Made by a program: the position numbers and the translations under genes. From the NCBI GenBank assembly GCA_949743265.1, contig CATJSX010000056.1, forward strand, positions 1-33,364: a stretch of 33,364 nt of DNA, written 5' to 3'. Under the pieces are notes generated by a model. The model worked only from the letters and a program-made list of their open reading frames with translations. It did no database searches and was not told where the DNA came from. This document shows positions 32,080 to 33,364 of the stretch, piece after piece. The DNA is from an uncultured Peptococcaceae bacterium. Lineage in GTDB: Bacteria; Bacillota; Peptococcia; Peptococcales; Peptococcaceae. Positions within the stretch are counted from its first letter, which is position 1; the number at the start of each line of letters is the position of its first letter.

Positions 32080-33364
32080 TTATATCCGTTCAATTCGTAT
32101 TTGTCTTTGACGATTTTCTTCATCAAATATTATCCTGAGATAGCAGCCGGCTGCTGGGTAGTGTGTCCGATTATTGCCTAAAACAATTTGTTCCTTTTTC
32201 ATGTAATCAGCAATATTTTTTCTCTTTGATTGTTCTTTTATCTGACCTTCATCATCGCAGAGTACATAGCCGCCAGTAAGTGATTCTGTGAAAACGAAAA
32301 TGAATTCGTTTTTATAAGGAATAATTCCCACAAATTCCAAGGGCAACCAGCTATTTTCAGTAGTGATTTTAGTTAATGCATGAAAAGTCAATGTTTTTTG
32401 TTTAGCATCAAAAATGGCCAACTTGATGAGATTTTCTTTCACATCACGAACAATAGCGGCAAAATATTCCTGACAAATCATCTCATCATATAAAGCGTAA
32501 TCGTATGTCAACACCTCAAAGAAATCTTCTATGCTGTCGTTAAAAGCACCATAAAAACAAGATGATTTGTCGTCCATCACTTTAACAACAATCATTTCCT
32601 TATCAATCCAAAATTGTTGTATAGCCATATGATCAAATAGGGGCTCACAAATGCCGTCAGTAAATTTCATCAGAGGACTTTGCGTATCATAAGCTGTGAA
32701 AAAAAGTGAGCCTTCGTTAATGGCAGTATTGTATCCCGACCATTGCAACAAACGACGCTGATAGTCTTCGCGTCTGTCGCTCATATCATGGAGAAGAGTC
32801 ATATGACCATTGCGAAGGTCAAAGCTAATCATCCGTAAACCCATATCTAAAACCAAATAATTTTCATCAATCCAATAAGGGACGTTAAGATCATAATAAT
32901 CAGTTTCCGTCGTCTTAGGCCAAAAAGGTGAGCGCTTTGACAATTCCAACTCGTTAAACGCTGTTCCCGAAGCTTTGATAACTGCTGTTAAAATTTCTTG
33001 ATGGACACATTCACCTTTCCAATTCCACAAGCTGAGGTCAAAAAATTGATAGTATTTATCGTCGTGAGTAATCAATTGTTGGCGTTCTTTTCCTTTTGCG
33101 ACGATACCCTCATCGAATAAATAAAGTGTATAATCTTGCGGTAGTTGTTCCGTTGGTAAAACAATTTCCCGCACTAAATGGTTTTGGCAATCAATTATCT
33201 GAATGATATTATCGTTGGGTATTGCCAGCAATTGTCCGTCATTCAGCCAGAGTTCGCCACCACTGTAGGCGTAAGTTCTCGTTGTCGATTGTTGATAATA
33301 ATAGAGCAAAATAGCTCCCATACTAAAAAATAGTATGAGCAAAAATATCCCTAATGTTTTTGGC
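32080..33364 (-). CDS. Hypothetical membrane-anchored protein (5' end beyond window)
   Basis: I do not recognise this protein. The frame stays open through the right edge (PKTLGIFLL precedes a TTG at 33342), and no ribosome binding site is seen in the window, so I treat it as truncated at its start. About 428 residues are visible. A hydrophobic segment, GIFLLILFFSMGAILLYYY, is the only membrane helix, and the remaining ~400 residues are hydrophilic, rich in aromatic and acidic residues, with repeated strand-like pieces (GGELWLNDGQLLAIPNDNII, YWIDENYLVLDMG, EPLFDHMAIQQFWIDKEMIV). That suggests a beta-propeller-like domain outside the membrane, which is only inference. It lies upstream of the two-component genes in the same orientation. 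Confidence 0.6.
   Translation of the reverse strand, partial: PKTLGIFLLILFFSMGAILLYYYQQSTTRTYAYSGGELWLNDGQLLAIPNDNIIQIIDCQNHLVREIVLPTEQLPQDYTLYLFDEGIVAKGKERQQLITHDDKYYQFFDLSLWNWKGECVHQEILTAVIKASGTAFNELELSKRSPFWPKTTETDYYDLNVPYWIDENYLVLDMGLRMISFDLRNGHMTLLHDMSDRREDYQRRLLQWSGYNTAINEGSLFFTAYDTQSPLMKFTDGICEPLFDHMAIQQFWIDKEMIVVKVMDDKSSCFYGAFNDSIEDFFEVLTYDYALYDEMICQEYFAAIVRDVKENLIKLAIFDAKQKTLTFHALTKITTENSWLPLEFVGIIPYKNEFIFVFTESLTGGYVLCDDEGQIKEQSKRKNIADYMKKEQIVLGNNRTHYPAAGCYLRIIFDEENRQRQIRIERI

Noticed and set aside
1-33364. CRISPR arrays, tRNA or rRNA genes, insertion sequences, prophage or a defence island
   Set aside because: No spaced repeats, cloverleaf sequences, transposase or integrase proteins, or terminal inverted repeats were found; gene order and composition look like ordinary chromosome.

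Overview
The window looks like a chromosomal segment of an AT-rich, anaerobic Firmicute, most likely a member of the Negativicutes. Three things point there: the housekeeping run nusB-xseA-xseB-ispA-(PAP2-like)-dxs-tlyA-x-nadK-argR-recN-spoIVB, an oxygen-sensitive class III ribonucleotide reductase, and Gram-positive-style ribosome binding sites with frequent TTG and GTG starts. The class assignment is inference from gene order; no rRNA or other taxonomic marker is present. I see no insertion sequence, prophage, tRNA, rRNA or CRISPR array.

Layout. 1-2510 (-): a large UPF0182 membrane protein that runs off the left edge. 2770-4547 (+): a thiamin salvage operon, with promoter, TPP riboswitch, two tandem terminators, thiM, thiE and a final terminator. 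4581-4745: a possible tiny independent transcription unit. 4787-8092 (+): an anaerobic deoxynucleotide operon nrdD-nrdG-dut, preceded by two NrdR boxes exactly 32 bp apart over the promoter. 8352-10436 (+): a cytosolic alkaline-phosphatase-superfamily enzyme. 10595-13025 (+): a LysR regulator followed by an EmrB-type efflux pump. 13071-13415 (-): a small membrane protein. 13680-24860 (+): a long, tightly packed cluster for transcription antitermination, exonuclease VII, isoprenoid precursors (ispA, dxs), rRNA methylation, NADP supply, arginine regulation, DNA repair and a SpoIVB protease. 25005-33364 (-): ygiQ, an ABC-F ATPase, a CofE-like ligase, a VanRS-like two-component pair, and an unknown membrane-anchored protein that runs off the right edge.

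How the parts work together. ThiM and ThiE salvage the thiazole moiety and join it to the pyrimidine under TPP feedback. NrdD and NrdG make dNTPs without oxygen, and the dUTPase-like protein would keep dUTP low and supply dUMP; NrdR would shut all three off when dNTPs are plentiful. Dxs and IspA open and extend isoprenoid synthesis. In the same cluster, exonuclease VII, RecN and an uncharacterised membrane-anchored PD-(D/E)XK-fold protein form a DNA-processing group.

Points that deserve most attention: the membrane-anchored nuclease-like protein between tlyA and nadK; the CX5CX2C radical-SAM cluster motif in NrdG; the Asp-to-Glu change in motif III of the dUTPase-like protein; an intact spoIVB with no spo0A behind it; the promoter, terminator and palindrome arrangement upstream of the response regulator; and the paired NrdR boxes.
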